Shown here in pieces: positions 1 to 11,252 of a stretch of 64,000 nt of DNA (position 1 is the stretch's first letter; every line of letters starts with the position of its first letter). The stretch is from Solicoccozyma terricola (lineage: Eukaryota > Basidiomycota > Tremellomycetes > Filobasidiales > Piskurozymaceae): contig BCLD01000002.1 of the NCBI GenBank assembly GCA_001600875.1, positions 93,164 through 157,163 on the forward strand, read 5' to 3'. Under the pieces are notes generated by a model. It saw only the letters and a list, made by a program, of their open reading frames with translations. It did not search any database and was not told where the DNA came from. A program made the translations under genes and the position numbers.

Positions 1-61
1 CATACCATGAACGCCCGCTTCATTGATTCCCATCCACTCGAGCTGACCATCAACCGTACAG

Positions 62-1449
62 TATCGTAATAGCAACAGGTTCAAGTTGGAAACTTCAACG
101 TCTCGCAGGTAATCAAGCGTTCAACAGACCACAACCATTGAAAATCTTTGCCGAGAAAATCCTTGGAAAACATATCAATGTCTTGTTGCGCGGATTTGAA
201 GAGGTTTGCGTGGAAGTGGATGCAAAGTCGAATTCCAAGGGAAAGGGAAATATTGTGGATGTGATGGATGTAGCAGAAGAGTATGCGATGGCTGTGTTTG
301 GGGAATTGGCTTATGATGTGAGTCCGTCCGATTGGTCAATCCCGCGCGCTAGAAAAGTTGGCAGATGGACTGAAATGGATAACAACAATCAATCAAAAAA
401 AGTCCAATTTCTCTAGAATATCTTCATCATTCTCGATTCCGTTCAGTAGAGCGAGCGATATCACATCCGCTAGATTTTTCAATCCATTCTATCGATTCAC
501 GGAGAGGGTAACGCCTCAAGGAAGGAAGTTTCATGATGATGTGAAGGAAGTGAAGAAGTTTGGTAGGGAGTTGGTTCGAGAGATGATTGGAAAGGTGGAG
601 GATATGGAGATAGGGGAGACGCCGGAAGAGGATGGAGATACGAGGGGCTTGCTGTTGAAGGAGTTGATTAAAGCTCATGGCGGGGAGTCGGGTGACGAGG
701 AGTTTCTGGCCGATGCATGTATGAATTTCTTGACTGCTGGTGAGTAAAAAAAAAACATCCAAGCAACGCCCCGTTTCATCTCAGTATCCTGACCTACTCC
801 TCCAACACCAGGCAAGGACACCACAGCCCAAGCTCTCGCGTGGTCGATCTACGAGCTTCTCATACATCCAACGTGGATACCGCTCATCCGACGAGAGATC
901 AACCTGCACCCTTCGGCCGACTCCAACATCTCATACCAAGACCTGACCTCCCAGTCTGGCCCATTCAGATGCACCAACGCGTTCATCTCCGAGGTCCTAC
1001 GTCTTCGTCCTCCTGTTCCCATCGAAATCCTGCAAAACACGTTGAACGAAACGGTGTTATTACCCGATCAAACGGTAGTCAAACCGGGCGAGAATGTGCT
1101 TTGGTCTCCTTGGATCATGGGCAGGTCGATTCGGATATGGGGAGACGACGCGACAACTTTCCGACCTGAACGGTGGATGGATGAGGAGACGGGTGAGAAG
1201 GGTACGAGACATCCGAATCAAAAGACAGCGTATGAATTTCCAGTGTTTCATGGTGGACCTAGGAGTTGTTTAGGGAAACCCCTCGCTCGAGCCGAGTTGG
1301 CGTACTCGTTGCTTGCCATTGTAGGGAGGTATGATCTGGAGCCTGCGTGGGACACCACGAAGGAGAAAGGGATGGGTGGAGGTCTGCTGTCACCAGTGGA
1401 TGGAGGAGTGCCAGTGAGAGTGAGGAGACGACGGAGATTCAGGGTATGA
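62..1449 (+). CDS. Cytochrome P450 monooxygenase, 5' partial
   Basis: Haem-thiolate monooxygenase, normally ER-anchored and fed electrons by a P450 reductase. Exons by reading frame: about 62-317, about 418-739 and 812-1449, the last ending in TGA. Seen: the N-terminal-side motif SWKLQRLAGNQAFNRPQPL, the I-helix oxygen-activation motif AGKDTTAQALAW reconstructed exactly across the 740-811 intron, the ExxR motif in SEVLRLRP, and the haem loop FHGGPRSCLGKPLARAE with its Cys ligand. The order and the FNPFYRF/RxF region resemble fungal CYP63/CYP52-like families; the family name is inference. The membrane anchor and first exons lie left of the window. The junction near 318-418 does not join in phase with the obvious acceptors, so either the exon edge is misplaced or there is a small error. 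It converges on the type III PKS gene. Confidence 0.9.
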
Positions 1450-1539
1450 AACGAGGTCGACGACGGATGCCCAGAAGATATATATATATATATGTGTATA
1501 CATTTGATTCCACCATACAAAATGAATGAAAATGGTCCA

Positions 1540-2401
1540 TCATACGACATCGACTTTGACGACTTGAGACTTTGTGCTCAATCCCATCACACTCACTCCA
1601 TCAGTCACTCCATTCGTTTTATCCGTGACCCCCAACGCATGTCCCACATCTCCATTACTTTTCACTCCATTCCGTTCTGCTACACTCTCCACCGTTCTTC
1701 CTTTCCATCCTGTCCTTTTAAACAATGACATTTCAACCGTGACACCCGGACCAAACGCCACAACCACACACCCTTCTCTATCACCTTGTTGTCTACTCTC
1801 TTCGATAACAGCACCAATAGAAACGGAACTCGTGTTACCTTTATTCTTGTAAACTTTCCAAGATGATTTCGTGTGATCTGCTGCGTTGATTCCGAGGACA
1901 GATTCTAGTTTAGATAAGATCAAAGAACCTCCTGGATGGATCAACCAGTCGAATGAGGACGGATGGGTTGATGATGGTGGAGTCGCAAGGAGTGAATTTT
2001 TATTGAGGACGGAGATACGAGGTGATGATAAAAGTCGAGTGAAGATTGGAGGAACGGCTTTTGATGTGAGAAGAGGGACGCGGGATGAAATGATTGCCTA
2101 TGATTCGTCGCGGGCGCCGGGGGGTGGGGTGGGGGGGGGAGAGGGGGAGGGGGTTTCCATCAGATCCAAAACGACCGAAAATCGCCTCTTCTCTCTCTGT
2201 CTTCTCTCTTATCGACCAACCCGGAGAACTCACCTTCCACCCGTATTCATCGACATTGAATGCCAAATCAGCAGCAGTTTCCGGAACCGTCTCGGTCACA
2301 TTATCCAACACCTCGAACGATGAATGTTCTGCCCGCGAGAGAAGAAGAAGAAGAAAAGAAAATCAATTATTCCATGTCTCCCAACCCCACCACCCCCGCG
2401 C

Positions 2402-2449
<48 letters not shown>

Positions 2450-3315
2450 CGGGCCACACACACTCACCACCTTGCCTTAGGTCCCCACCACCAATAACAA
2501 TCGCACTAGCACCATCACTAAACAAACATAAACTAACATTCGCTCTCCCTTCATCTCCCGCCTTTGACATTTCATCTATTTCTGAACGACAAAGTGTTGA
2601 TGTTATTTCAGTTGCGATTACTAGGATTCGATGTGGACGAGAAGGATCGGTTGGTTGTATGAGTGATAATTGACGTGCTAGACGAATAGCTGCTAGACCT
2701 CCTGTAGTGGGGGTGGGGTGGGGTGGGGGTGGGGNNNNNNNNNNNNNNNNNNNNNNNNNNNNNNNNNNNNNNNNNNNNNNNNNNNNNNNNNNNNNNNNNN
2801 NNNNNNNNNNNNNNNNNNNNNNNNNNNNNNNNNNNNNNNNNNNNNNNNNNNNNNNNNNNNNNNNNNNNNNNNNNNNNNNNNNNNNNNNNNNNNNNNNNNN
2901 NNNNNNNNNNNNNNNNNNNNNNNNNNNNNNNNNNNNNNNNNNNNNNNNNNNNNNNNNNNNNNNNNNNNNNNNNNNNNNNNNNNNNNNNNNNNNNNNNNNN
3001 NNNNNNNNNNNNNNNNNNNNNNNNNNNNNNNNNNNNNNNNNNNNNNNNNNNNNNNNNNNNNNNNNNNNNNNNNNNNNNNNNNNNNNNNNNNNNNNNNNNN
3101 NNNNGGGGGTTTGGGTTGATATGTCAGTGGATGGTTCGTTTCGAAACCAAATGAAACGGTACCATCGAAGAGGGGGGAGGGAACTCCCCAGCGAACCAAA
3201 CTCACGCTTCACTCTCATCACACCATTTCTTTGCGAAATTTTCCAAATCTTGTGGTTTAGTTTGATGTGTTGGGAAAGCAGTTGCGATTCCCAAGATGTG
3301 AGATTGAGTTGCCAT
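1540..3315 (-). CDS. Type III polyketide synthase (chalcone synthase-like), interrupted by an assembly gap
   Basis: Homodimeric ketosynthase that condenses malonyl-CoA onto an acyl-CoA starter; the product cannot be read from sequence. Exons on the minus strand: 3315-3206 (N-terminus MATQSHILGIATAFPTHQTK), a part lost in the N gap, 2701-2468 (GLAAIRLARQL, then LFSDGASAIVIGG), 2328-2234 (FNVDEYGWK) and 2097-1540. All visible junctions are in phase. Catalytic His is seen in DWLIHPGG, catalytic Asn in GNTSSVSIG, and the family signature as AFGPGVT. The catalytic Cys should lie just before GLAAI and falls in the gap, so activity cannot be judged. A C homopolymer of about 40 bases lies in the intron at 2407-2448. 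Neighbours are a P450 and a dehydrogenase. Confidence 0.88.
2407..2448. repeat. Poly-C tract of about 40 bases
   Basis: Nearly uninterrupted C run inside an intron of the type III PKS gene (poly-G on the coding strand). Similar but shorter G/C runs recur near 5599, 7501, 21369, 40471 and elsewhere, mostly in introns or spacers. Length may be assembly-limited. Confidence 0.9.
2735..3104. other. Assembly gap (370 N)
   Basis: Run of N inside the type III PKS gene. It removes the end of one intron and the exon or exons that should encode the catalytic Cys. Translated ORFs spanning the gap are artefacts. Confidence 1.
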
Positions 3316-3916
3316 TGTGGGATTGTATGTGTGTGTGTGTGTGTGGTGTGGTGTTGTGGTGTGGTGTGTTTTGTTTTGTTGTTCTGTTCTGGTTTAGAAC
3401 GGTCCTACGTGGTGGTTTCTCTTCGACGAGGGATGTTAGAGAGTGTGATGAGAGAGTGGTTCCTTAAGATCTAAGGTGTGTGTGATTGTTGAATCTGTAC
3501 GAGTGAGATTGCGGTGCGGGTGCTGTGTGGGACGAGGAGACGACGATGATGATGCCGGTGACGATGGGTCGATGGGTCGATGGTCCGAATGGGGCTGTCA
3601 CCCCGTTGTTCCAAGTTGAGCAACGCGTCGAATTAATAATTGTTCAATGGGGGAGATGAGCGGGCAGAATGTTACATCCACAACTATTCACACAGACTGG
3701 CTCTTCCTCCCCCTCCCCCTCCCACTCCTCACACCACCACGTCCCACCAACCCCATCCGTCCCATCATACCAACACCAACACCAACAACCACACTCAGCC
3801 ACGTTGGAATCTTGTACGCCGTATAGCAGATAAACATCATACCGATACAGATCTTGTTTCGGGAATGTTCAAAAGGACATGTCAGCGTTTAAACCCGTAG
3901 AACAGAAGACAAATTC
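3316..3916. other. Intergenic region upstream of the PKS gene
   Basis: About 600 bp between the PKS start and the end of the dehydrogenase gene. It holds a TG/GTGTG-rich microsatellite (about 3325-3380) and pyrimidine-rich stretches. No ORF with recognisable content. It must contain the PKS promoter; no TATA box can be assigned with confidence. Confidence 0.6.
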
Positions 3917-6070
3917 TCAGGGTAATAAGGAGACCCTACACCCCCCGCGACTTACCCCGCTGAGAATGAATAGAAATTGAACCTTGGTAACCCGAAGTAC
4001 TTGTAAAATATCTCTATTCCTCTTCTTTTTGAATTCAGGATCATCGATTGTTCTATCCGTTCCCCGCGCGCGAAAATCGAAATCGAAAACCAAACCCCCA
4101 AAACCAAAACCATCAGTAATCGTCATCGTCGTCGTCGTCACAATACATAAACATTCTCCACACCACTCACATCCCACGTTCAATAATCCCATTCTCAATC
4201 TCTTCATACATCTTCACAGACAAAACATCATATTCTATATCTTTAATAACAAACGCTCTTTTATCATCTGGAAGAAGGATAGCTAATCCAGCTGATTGTT
4301 CGATCGTTGAGTTTCCTTCGGGGGTGGTTGATGCGGTGGACGTGGTGGACGTGGTGGACGGTGACGAGGAGGTGGACGTGGATGGAATAGGAAGAAGATC
4401 GGATTTAGTCGATGATAGTAAAGAAAGGATCGTCTCGCCAACGGAGATTGGAGGAACTTTAGGACATCCAGCTAGGAGTAATTTGATCTACACCGTTTTT
4501 TTCCCGCGGGGGGGGGACATCAGTTGAATACAATGGTCCTTGGATGTTCTTTCAATACGAAACGACTCACAGCTACTGGAAGAATCGGAGTGACTATTCG
4601 AGATAAATAAAAAAGAAGAAGAGAAGGAAATAGGAAATCAGATATTTTTTGGAATCCCTTACCCACCCATTTTTCCAATCCTTGTTATATCTAAAATCCA
4701 AAACTCACGAGAGAAAAAAGGACAAACAACATGACATCTTCCCTTCCCCCGCGGCCCATCAGTCATTCTATAATCCTCTCCCGTGTTAAAAGAAAAGAAG
4801 AAGAAAAAGCGCCCTCACTCACTGAAATTCTCTATCATCTCCTTTCTTTCGTAATTCCGCACATAAACCTAACCAATACCCTACAACACCATGTTTAGCC
4901 GTTGAGTAAAGTATTGAAACTGGAATTCCATCTAATCCGCCTGTTATTCGAGATCGAAAAGAAAAATCCCACATTCAAATCAGAGATGGGGTGGGGTGGG
5001 TGGGTGGGGGGGAAGGAAATCATCCGAAGAAGAACCGCAAAAAAAAAACACACAAACGTACCCATCGAACCAATCAATACGATTTCCCTCCCTTTTCTCC
5101 TCTCATCTCCCCTACCCCCACCCCCACCACTACCACCAACACCACCACTTCCCTCCCGTTTCTCATCATCTTCTTTCCAAGCTTTTCTTATCACATTCAC
5201 AGTTTTAATCACTCCTTGAAGGTTAATATCTAATGCGAGTGAGGATTGTTTTTTAGGATATATACCTAGGGATGGATCATCTATTCGGGGAGAGAGGGGG
5301 TGAGCGTCAGAGTAAAACTGAAACAAATAGGAGTTCCAGTCAAACCGAAACACTAACGAATTAAAACTTCATCTTGAGAACCACCAACTACACCTGCATT
5401 AGCAACTACCACATCTGGAGTTTGACCCCATCCCCAATCACCACCACCTTCTTCTTCTTCATTACTTGGTTCTAATCCTGATTTTGATGATGATGATGGT
5501 GATGATGGTTTTGAACGTGAGAATTCGATTGAATCTTGAAGAGAAGAAGTTGAAAAGACGTTTATTGGTTTGCTTGGAGATTTACAAACGCTGGTTTAGG
5601 GGGGGGGGGGGGGGTTGGGGTTGGGTTAATATTCTGTCCCTTTTTTCTTGTTCTCCACAACCATGTTTTTTTCGAATCACTTACCCTCCTACGAGATTAC
5701 ACAATCGAATAGTCTCGATGCATCCTTGTACATTAACGTCCGTAACGATTACTTTAGCACTGTTCGAGATAAATGAACGAAATGATGAGATATCGCGTTG
5801 CCCCTCCCGATAAGTGCCACTTTTTCCTCTCAACGGTACAAGTATAAAACTCAGAGAACACTCACCCTGCTTTTGAACATTCAATCGCAACGTGTCTTCC
5901 AAGACCTGATCCTCCACCTATCCGTATCATCGTCAGACACGGGTACGGGGAACCCTTGTTGGAAGGGGGGAATGGTTCGATGACGTACCTGTGATGAGGA
6001 CTACTTTATTTTTCAATCTGTGTGATTGGAGGGTTGTGTCTGTGTCCGGTAGGTGGTGGAGGATGGTCAT
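3917..6070 (-). CDS. Short-chain dehydrogenase/reductase, multi-exon
   Basis: NAD(P)-dependent oxidoreductase; substrate unknown. Exons traced on the minus strand: 6070-5989 (MTILHHLPDTD...KVVLITG), 5917-5866 (completing TGGGSGLGRHVAIECSKAG), about 5758-5696 (GAKVIVTDVNVQG), about 5602-5357 (PDVVVANAGVVGGSQDE), about 5271-5040 (LALDINLQGVIKTVNVIRKAW...EIVLIGSMG), about 4903-4810 (catalytic Tyr/Lys in YSTAKHG), a small exon near 4600-4570 (VTPILPVA) and about 4489-4167. The cofactor motif TGxxxGxG, NAG and YxxxK are all present. Two unusual Ser/Glu/Gly-rich insertions lie before the NAG motif and after the KAW segment. The 3' end is uncertain: it may stop at 4167 or continue through another exon to about 3917. 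Possible tailoring enzyme for the neighbouring PKS. Confidence 0.8.
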
Positions 6071-6630
6071 GATGTGAGGATGAAGTGGATGTGACTGAGG
6101 GAGTGATGCGATGATACGGATACGTGGGGTGGTGATAACGGGTGTCGGTGCCCCTCAACCTGCTCTTGCCCCCGTGCTTTCACATGAGACACCGACCACC
6201 AACCACACAACACTAACATACCCTCCACGACACCAGCTACATCAGACCCCCTATCCACATCCTCCCTCGACTACATCCCCCGTGGATCCCCATCACCACC
6301 TTGTCCCGTCTCCGTCTTTGGTCTTCTGGATATCTGCTATCGACTCACCAACTGCACGATCCATCCATCAATCGGAGAGGACGCGTCGTGAACGGGGACC
6401 GGTGACCTCGGACTAGCGGTCAGTCAGTGGATATCACCATCGTCGACCTCCAATACATAACATATCCCCTCACAGTCTCACCTTGGCTCGTTGGATCTCC
6501 AACGTCATTCCCCTTTCTACCACCTACATTCCCTACAAACCCCAAACAACAACCGACCCACTATCCAACGTCTCCATCGTTCACACAACAACCTACCCCG
6601 CCACCTCACCCTCACCCTCCCTCACCCTCC
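6071..6630. promoter_or_regulatory. Divergent promoter region, dehydrogenase / Rap1-like gene
   Basis: About 560 bp between two divergent start codons. The right half is C/T-rich on the plus strand with long CCTCACCC-type runs just before the Rap1-like ATG, a common form of fungal core promoter. No gene seen. Confidence 0.5.
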
Positions 6631-9453
6631 ATGTCGGATCATACTACTGTTCTCGGCGGGAAGAAAGTTTGGATACCGGATGAGTTTTCGGTAGATGTTC
6701 GTGAACGACTCGTTGATATCACACAGGTGAATACCCCGGGGTTTCTCTCTATTGAATACTCTATTACACACGTACTTGGAGGAGAATAACTGATACCTAC
6801 CTACCCACCGTCCTTTAGAAACTCGGAGGTCGTGTTATATCGATATTCGACCTCGTAAATACCCATTACATCATAACTTGTCCACCTATCCTCCCTTCAC
6901 CTTGGTTCACAAACTACACTAAACACATCTCGGAAATCGAACAAGATGAACCACGACCTGCACTTCGATCATATTATTGGCTTTTCTCATGTTTTCATAA
7001 TCGCAAATTGATCAAATCATCTACATTACCTATTGAACCTATTTTTGCAATCGATGAAATCGTCAATGGGATAATAACAAAAAAACGACCAATGAAAGTT
7101 TATGTTTCACTTAATATTTTGAAAAATGACGATGAAGATGCTTTAACTGCGAAATCAAAAGTAATCTCACAAATTGAATGTAATGGTGGTATTGTTTTCC
7201 AAACAAGAAGAACGGTAGATGTTTTAATCCTTAATCTAGAAACGGAAATAGGGAAACAATTGAAATTGGAAGCACAAGAAAGGAAAATGGGTCAAAAAGT
7301 AGTGGAAAGAGAATGGGTTGATGAGAAATTAGGAACGCAGGCGCAGGAAGAGAAATCAACGGAAGAAGAAGAGGAGGATAAAGATAGTTTTGCTGGGGAT
7401 GTGGTTATGGAGAGATCAAGAAGTGGAAAGAGGTGAGGGTTTGCTTTTTTTTTTTTTTTTCTGTGATCAAAATTACATCGTGGTTGATGTGAGGTATCGC
7501 CCCCCCCCCCTCCCCGCGGTAACAGAACACGACAAGAATTCACTCAGGAAGAAGATGATAAATTAGCTCGATGGTTGACAATCACTGATCCAGGTGCTAC
7601 AAAGTGGATCAGTACTTCGTATTACGAGCATTTGGTGAGTCTTTTGCGTATCTACGGATTCCCCCCCCCCTTCTCCCTCCCCCCCCCCCTCTCCTTCTCC
7701 CCACCTTTCACATGCTTATCGCGGCAATCAACCGACCTCTCCTCCCTCCAGATGAATGATCCCCAACACGGGTCATGGGCTACAAAACATACCGCAGAAT
7801 CATGGCGCGAGCGAGTAAAGAAGCGGAAACAATTGTTTTTAGCTAGGGTTGACAAGTACAAGACTATGAGATTGGATAAAAAGTTGAAAACTTCAGAAGA
7901 GAGAGCGAAGAGGAGATCTGATGCGATGGATGATCAGGAAGGAAGACCGTCGAAGAAAACTAGGCGAGTTCCTCAGTGTTCAGGTTGTCTATTGCAGATG
8001 TAGATCAGCTGACTTTGATAAATTTGTCTTATGTAGGACCGACAACGAAGCCGCGCCTGATCAAGCAATCAGTCACGCTCGTAAAGTAGCCAAGGCGAAA
8101 CAGATCGCAGAAGAGAAAGCAACAGCGTTACATCGAGCGGAATTGGCAAGGAAAAGGAGTAGAGTCGACGATGAAGCTGAAGCGTTTGGTGCGGCATCCG
8201 ATGAAGAGAATGAAGAGGCGAGACAGACACCCGCAGCTGTCCAGAAGAATACGATCAAGCAGGTTTCGAGAAAGGCTAGGAGCGTATCTGTTGGTCAACA
8301 GGTTATTGATCAAATACCGTCATCGTCGAAAGCTGCGAACGGACACTCCGAGGTACTACTTCCCGCTCAGGAGCCGTTCCCAATGTCTTCCCCACCATCA
8401 CAGGCACCACAAGTCTCAGCCTCCGTTCAGGTTGAGCTCGATTCCGAGGATGAACGAGGTGATGAGGATCTGCGCCAATCGATGCGAGATCGTTCAAAAT
8501 TATCTTCTCATGCTGTTGCTCCTCGTATACACCTGCCAGACGAGGATGAGGATGAGGACGACGACGACGACGACAACGACGACTCAGCTGGTCAAGCAGC
8601 GGCTCAACAATTCCTCGCTGGTTTAAATGTTCGGGTCCCCGGTTTGGAGCGTGCGATCGGTCGTAGGGCTCGTGCGAGTGAGCCAGCGTTGCGGCTCCCT
8701 CGTCTCGCGGAATCGCGGAGGGCAAAGAGGCACTCAGTAGACGACTTCATGGCACGCGCGTTGGCGGCTGCTGATGAAGATGATGACGAGGATGGTTACG
8801 AGGAGGAAGATTTGCAAGCTGGGGGAACAGTACCGGTACATCTCACAGGCCAACTTACAATCAGCTCGATCTCCGTTTCTCCACGCGGAACAGGCACAGT
8901 TCGACGAGGTCGGACTTCCGTCGCTCCGTCGAGTCCGGGTAGGCGAGCGTACACACCAGGTGTTGTTAGATCCAGTCCACTCGGTCGTTCGATTCAAGCG
9001 TCGAATTCACACATCCGACCCTCCGCCTTCCCGGCGGCTACAACTACATCTCCACCAATCTCCTCTCAATCGATCCTCGTCGACCCTACTCTCCGTCCTG
9101 TTTACAATCTTGCTGGACCATCGAGACCTCGCACTATGCGTCAGGAGACTGATCTCAGTCTGGTAGTTCAACCGAGGAGCGAGACGTCGGAAGCTGCTCT
9201 TCAAACCGCTGAACCCGCAGTGGGTCGTTCATCTGGCGGGGCCGCCGCTAAGAGCGTCGCTGACGCGGAAAGACGTGGAACAGCAAACATCCTCGCCAAG
9301 CTCGCTCACAAATTCGGCATCGACCCGAAAGAATTCCCACCTATCGCTCAAAGACTCAAGAGGGAGAACGGTGGTGTGCTCGATATGGAAAAGTTGAATC
9401 AAGCTTTGAAGGAGTTGAAGGAGAGGAAGATGGCGGAGGCTTCAAGATCGTGA
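6631..9453 (+). CDS. Rap1-like protein (BRCT plus Myb/SANT-type domain)
   Basis: Exons 6631-6726, 6819-7432, 7526-7634, 7752-7963 and 8037-9453 join in phase to an 815-residue protein. The N-terminus fits a BRCT fold: KKVWIPDEF, then LGGRVISIFDLVNTHYI, then YYWLFSCFHNRKL. A second segment with NGGIVFQTRRTVDVLI follows. Next comes RTRQEFTQEEDDKLARWL, leading to the short pattern HGSWATKHTAESWRERV, which resembles the Rap1 Myb-like domain (FT.EED.L..W, HSW.SWRdR). The rest is acidic, Ser/Arg-rich and low complexity, ending in a helical segment (FGIDPKEFPPIAQRL). BRCT plus Rap1-type Myb is the layout of telomere protein Rap1/TERF2IP; the telomere role is inference. The intron at 7964-8036 appears to use a GC-AG boundary (GCGAGT). 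Confidence 0.7.
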
Positions 9454-9644
9454 TGACGGCGAGTGGTTGGCTCGCAATGAGGGTTTGATACGAATTAAAC
9501 GAATTCCCCTTCAATGGAGTGTACATACGTACGGCATGTAATGGATTGGGTAAACGAACGACTCTTCTGGACGATATGATAATGGACAAAATATGTCCAA
9601 ATCCCCAATGCTCAAGACCATGAATAATAAGAAAAGACCGTCCT
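9454..9644. other. Convergent 3' spacer
   Basis: About 190 bp between the stop codons of the Rap1-like gene and the GRIM-19 gene. Nothing beyond presumed 3' ends is visible. Confidence 0.6.
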
Positions 9645-10754
9645 CTACAATACGACAATGGTCGGTTGAGTGTATCGAGAAGTGTGGTATGCGGATTTAC
9701 CGACCTGTGAGAGGGTGGAAGGGTTGGCGAGTGTCAGCGTGTAAGAACAGGATGGTAAGTGAGAGATGCGTGGAGAGACGTGGTCATTACGCCAGGTGGT
9801 TTCCTTCGTATATTTAGAGCCGCAATCTCCGATGACGGTTTTCCCATACGACTTTGCCGTATTCTGATCTCTCATTCCTTCCACTGACACAAACGTCCGC
9901 TGCTCCCCATTCGAGCCATCTGTGGATGGCTCCCGATGGAGGTGCTTCCGACTCGACACTCCCCACTCGGAAATCTGGTTCGATGCTTCCACATCCGTAC
10001 TCATCTCGTCCGTCCCTTCCAAGCTCGCTCCGCAACGATCAAATACCCTCCAACATCCTCCCACAAAAAGAAAAAGAAAAGAAGAGGAACACTCACTTCC
10101 CAACCCTTGACATCCTTCATTATCTCCTTCTCCCTAGCTAACGCAGCTACATTCCTTCGATAAGCATCTCTATCTTGTTCAGCTAAGAGAAGAGGGGTGG
10201 TGTAGATTCTGGACCAGGCTAGTTCTCGTCGGAGTTCACTGATACCCGGAGGTTACTCGTTAAAGATCAGTTGTCCGTGTGAGAATGGACTTTTACCCCG
10301 CCGTCCCTCGATGGGGGAAGAGAGGGAAACTCACCGTTTTTCGAGATTCCCTAAACCCAATTTATAAAAACCATACGCACAAACAACCGCGACTCCACCA
10401 AAGATAACCAGACCTGATGGACCTCTAATCGGTAGATTTCGTTTATATCTAACAGGCTCGAAACCACCTGCTGGTGGCATGTCTCTATGGGAAGGGAAAG
10501 AGCCATGAGGGGATGAGTTAGACGAGGAGAGGTGGTAGATGGGGACGGTTGACAGGAGACGAACTGAGTGAATGCTTTGGAAGACACTGTTGTTGGGATC
10601 GCTGCGTCAGTGAGATTACGTGTGAGTGATAAGAACAAATGACATACTGATGGGAGGAATCTATGGAGTTGGGTGGGCGGGTGGTTGGGTGGGTGGGGGA
10701 GGTGTCTTTGATGTTACCGTTCAAGCCCTGGTCGCCATCACCATCTAGGGCCAT
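9645..10754 (-). CDS. NADH:ubiquinone oxidoreductase subunit NDUFA13/GRIM-19 (B16.6)
   Basis: Single-pass accessory subunit of mitochondrial complex I. Proposed exons on the minus strand: 10754-10718, 10601-10565, 10484-10335, 10238-10097 and 9704-9645, giving 141 residues, close to the family length of about 144. Family signatures: AFTQDMPPAGGFEPV, YKRNLPIRGPSG, the membrane segment VIFGGVAVVCAYGFYKLG, then ELRRELAWSRIYTTPLLLAE, YRRNVAALAREKEIM and the C-terminus YTQPTIVVL. The last three exons are secure. The first two are small (37 nt each) and were chosen because they alone give the conserved TQDMPP junction in phase; the donor there is GTTCGT. The last intron is long (about 390 bp) and contains only chance ORFs. 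Confidence 0.88.
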
Positions 10755-11252
10755 CAGTCGTTATCAACAATCACAGACAATGACGTGGCACAGTGGTCGG
10801 TGGCGAGAAACTGCTCGGACTTCCCTGATGGCGACGGGGCTAGGAGCGCTGCCCAGGTGTGTAGGACGATGTCGATGGTCGATGTGGTGGATAGCGACAT
10901 GGATGGCAGGATAGAAGTGGTGTCAGGGATGGATATGGATTATGACAGAACACCAGAGATGTCTTCCGCATGGTTGTCTATTGTTCCCAACCCCTTCTCT
11001 CGAACCTCTCCCCATATTGTATTGTCCAAACATTCAAACTCGAATCCATCCATCATCGACATCGACATCGACGCCATCATATCGAGCACCCTACGACTCC
11101 ATCCATGTCTTCCTCTCCATCTCCATCTCCATCTCCTCATCCGTCCTTCCCATCCCTCTCCACTCTCTTCCCACCATCACCTCCACAGAACAGCAATATT
11201 TTATCCCGCAAGTCCTTCCTCTCCCAGTACTGGCTCATATTGAAGAAAACTG
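10755..11252. other. Intergenic region between GRIM-19 and the next gene
   Basis: About 500 bp between divergent genes, rich in CATCGACATCGAC and CTCCATCTCCATCTC short repeats near 11050-11140. An upstream ATG at 11105 opens a Ser/Pro-rich frame that could be a 5' exon or leader of the following gene; no in-phase intron links them convincingly. Confidence 0.45.

Noticed and set aside
2367..3221. Long minus- and plus-strand ORFs across 2735-3104
   Set aside because: They read through the N gap; most residues are undefined.
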